A DNA stretch of 5,195 nt, taken from the NCBI GenBank assembly GCA_030613225.1, contig JAUWMJ010000268.1:1-5195 (forward strand), in the 5' to 3' direction. Below are positions 4,135-5,195 of the stretch, in pieces. Position 1 is the first letter of the stretch, and each line of letters begins with the position of its first letter. This DNA is from Desulfobacterales bacterium. GTDB taxonomy: Bacteria > Desulfobacterota > Desulfobacteria > Desulfobacterales > JAUWMJ01. Made by a program: the position numbers and the translations under genes. The notes under the pieces are model-generated. The model worked only from the letters and a program-made list of their open reading frames with translations, was not told where the DNA came from and searched no databases.

Positions 4135-5195
4135 ATGGAAAATTCAGTTTTCACAATTATTGAAGAAAAAGACTGCCCTTACTACCAGGCAGGTGATGAG
4201 TTCAAATTGACAGGTAATGCCATCTTGCTGGAGTATAAAAAAGTAAAGGAATTTATTACTACGGCTGTCATTAAAATGCCTTTTGAACAGCCTTCATGCC
4301 GTAAGCTGATAGGAGATCTTACGAACCTCTTAATAAATCACGAAAGTATGGATAAAGTTCCCGCATGTGTGATAAACTGTAGCGGGTGCACCGGCTCAAT
4401 TACGCTCGAATACAAGAAATATGCCAGAAAAAAGAAAGGAAAAAAAGCTGATAAGAACCAAAGTAATATCGGCGCAATAGCTAATTTGCTGAGCAAATTT
4501 TCAATTTTTCAATCCATCGATGAACATGACCTTAAAGATCTTATACCTTTTTTAAAGCTTAGAAAATTCGCTCCCAATGATTTAATTATCAAAAAAGGAG
4601 ACTCCGGAAAATATTTATTCATTATTGCCTCCGGCAGGGTTGAGGTGCTGAATGAAGATGGAATAAGCATGTCTGTCCTGGAAAAAGGTGAGGTCTTTGG
4701 TGAAATGAGTCTTATAAGCGGTAATCCTGTCGGGGCTACAATAAAAGTTTTGTCTCCTGCTACCGTTTTGTCTATTAAGGGAGAAGATTTTTTAAAAGTG
4801 TTAAATAAATCTTCATCACTTCAAATGTATTTTAATAGGCTTCTTACTCGAAGACTTGCCGAATCGAATATTTTTATGTCTGAAGAACTTGCATCCGGAA
4901 TGAGCGGCCAGCTCTCTGAAATACCACCTCCAGAACTGTTTCAAAGTCTTAATGCAAACCAGAAAACAGGTCTTTTAAATTTGTCCTTATCCAGAGGAGA
5001 AGCAAAGCTGTCTTTCATGGATGGAAATCTTATCAGCGCTGAATACGATGACATTAAAGGAAAGGAAGCCTTTTTTAAAATTCTAAAAGAAAAAAAGGGT
5101 AGATTCAAATTTATTCCGGGTTTACCTTCGGATGAAATGAAAGCCCCGGTTTTAGGGTATTTTATGGGTCTTTTAATTGACGGTTTGAGGAAAAT
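4135..5195 (+). CDS. Cys-motif / cyclic-nucleotide-binding / PATAN (DUF4388)-like protein, 3' end missing
   Basis: The frame is open to the window edge, giving 353 complete codons. Residues 1-95 form a small Cys-bearing domain: CPYYQAGDEF at 14-23 and CVINCSGC at 78-85. It resembles the small Cys domains of the TIGR04076 type, a tentative link. A Lys-rich linker (about 98-107) follows. Residues 118-240 form a cNMP-binding fold with the phosphate-binding cassette FGEMSLISGNPVGAT (188-202). E190 is kept, but V199 replaces the usual Arg. Residues 257-330 match DUF4388/PATAN: GQLSEIPPPELFQ, KTGLLNL, FMDGNLISAEYDD and GRFKFIPG. No helix-turn-helix is seen, so output is probably by protein contact. 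The start is fixed by an in-frame TAA at 4129-4131. There is no clear Shine-Dalgarno sequence, so coupling to the upstream cyclase stop is likely. Likely receptor partner of that cyclase, by inference. Confidence 0.8.
   Translation, partial: MENSVFTIIEEKDCPYYQAGDEFKLTGNAILLEYKKVKEFITTAVIKMPFEQPSCRKLIGDLTNLLINHESMDKVPACVINCSGCTGSITLEYKKYARKKKGKKADKNQSNIGAIANLLSKFSIFQSIDEHDLKDLIPFLKLRKFAPNDLIIKKGDSGKYLFIIASGRVEVLNEDGISMSVLEKGEVFGEMSLISGNPVGATIKVLSPATVLSIKGEDFLKVLNKSSSLQMYFNRLLTRRLAESNIFMSEELASGMSGQLSEIPPPELFQSLNANQKTGLLNLSLSRGEAKLSFMDGNLISAEYDDIKGKEAFFKILKEKKGRFKFIPGLPSDEMKAPVLGYFMGLLIDGLRK

Overview
The window reads as chromosomal DNA from an AT-rich anaerobic bacterium, most likely a Desulfobacterota (Desulfobacterales-like) organism. 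This is inferred from gene content only: a corrinoid-activation (RACo-type) ASKHA protein, a ferrous-iron transporter, and a cyclic-nucleotide-binding protein fused to a PATAN/DUF4388-type domain. No rRNA, tRNA, CRISPR array, transposase or integrase is visible.

Layout, all genes on the + strand: (1) the last 54 codons of a FeoB-type Fe(II) transporter (1-165). (2) A 553-bp gap (166-718). It is mostly filled by a 362-bp element bounded by inverted arrays of a CTAAAG motif, with a long imperfect hairpin and a 21-bp tandem duplication inside. A 7-6-7 palindrome lies between this element and the next gene. (3) A 518-residue RACo-like protein that lacks the usual N-terminal [2Fe-2S] domain (719-2275). 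(4) A 534-bp gap (2276-2809) with two further inverted short-motif arrays, three copies of ACGAGGTCT and a good sigma-70-type promoter. (5) A class III adenylate cyclase with its catalytic domain at the N-terminus, four predicted membrane segments and an SH3-like domain placed outside the membrane (2810-4123). (6) Eleven bases downstream, an incomplete gene (4135 to the window end) for a Cys-motif / cyclic-nucleotide-binding / PATAN-like protein.

The last two genes look like a transcription unit that makes a cyclic nucleotide and reads it out by protein contact, since no DNA-binding domain is seen. The cyclase keeps its catalytic and adenine-selecting residues. The receptor domain has Val where the cyclic-phosphate-binding Arg normally sits, so direct cAMP binding is in doubt.

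The most unusual non-coding feature is that three different inverted array pairs share one design. Each uses an 8-10 bp unit with a TWRAG-like core, repeated four to five times and facing an inverted partner array. In the third pair, arm-to-arm mismatches recur at the same unit position every 8 bp. Their function is unknown to me.
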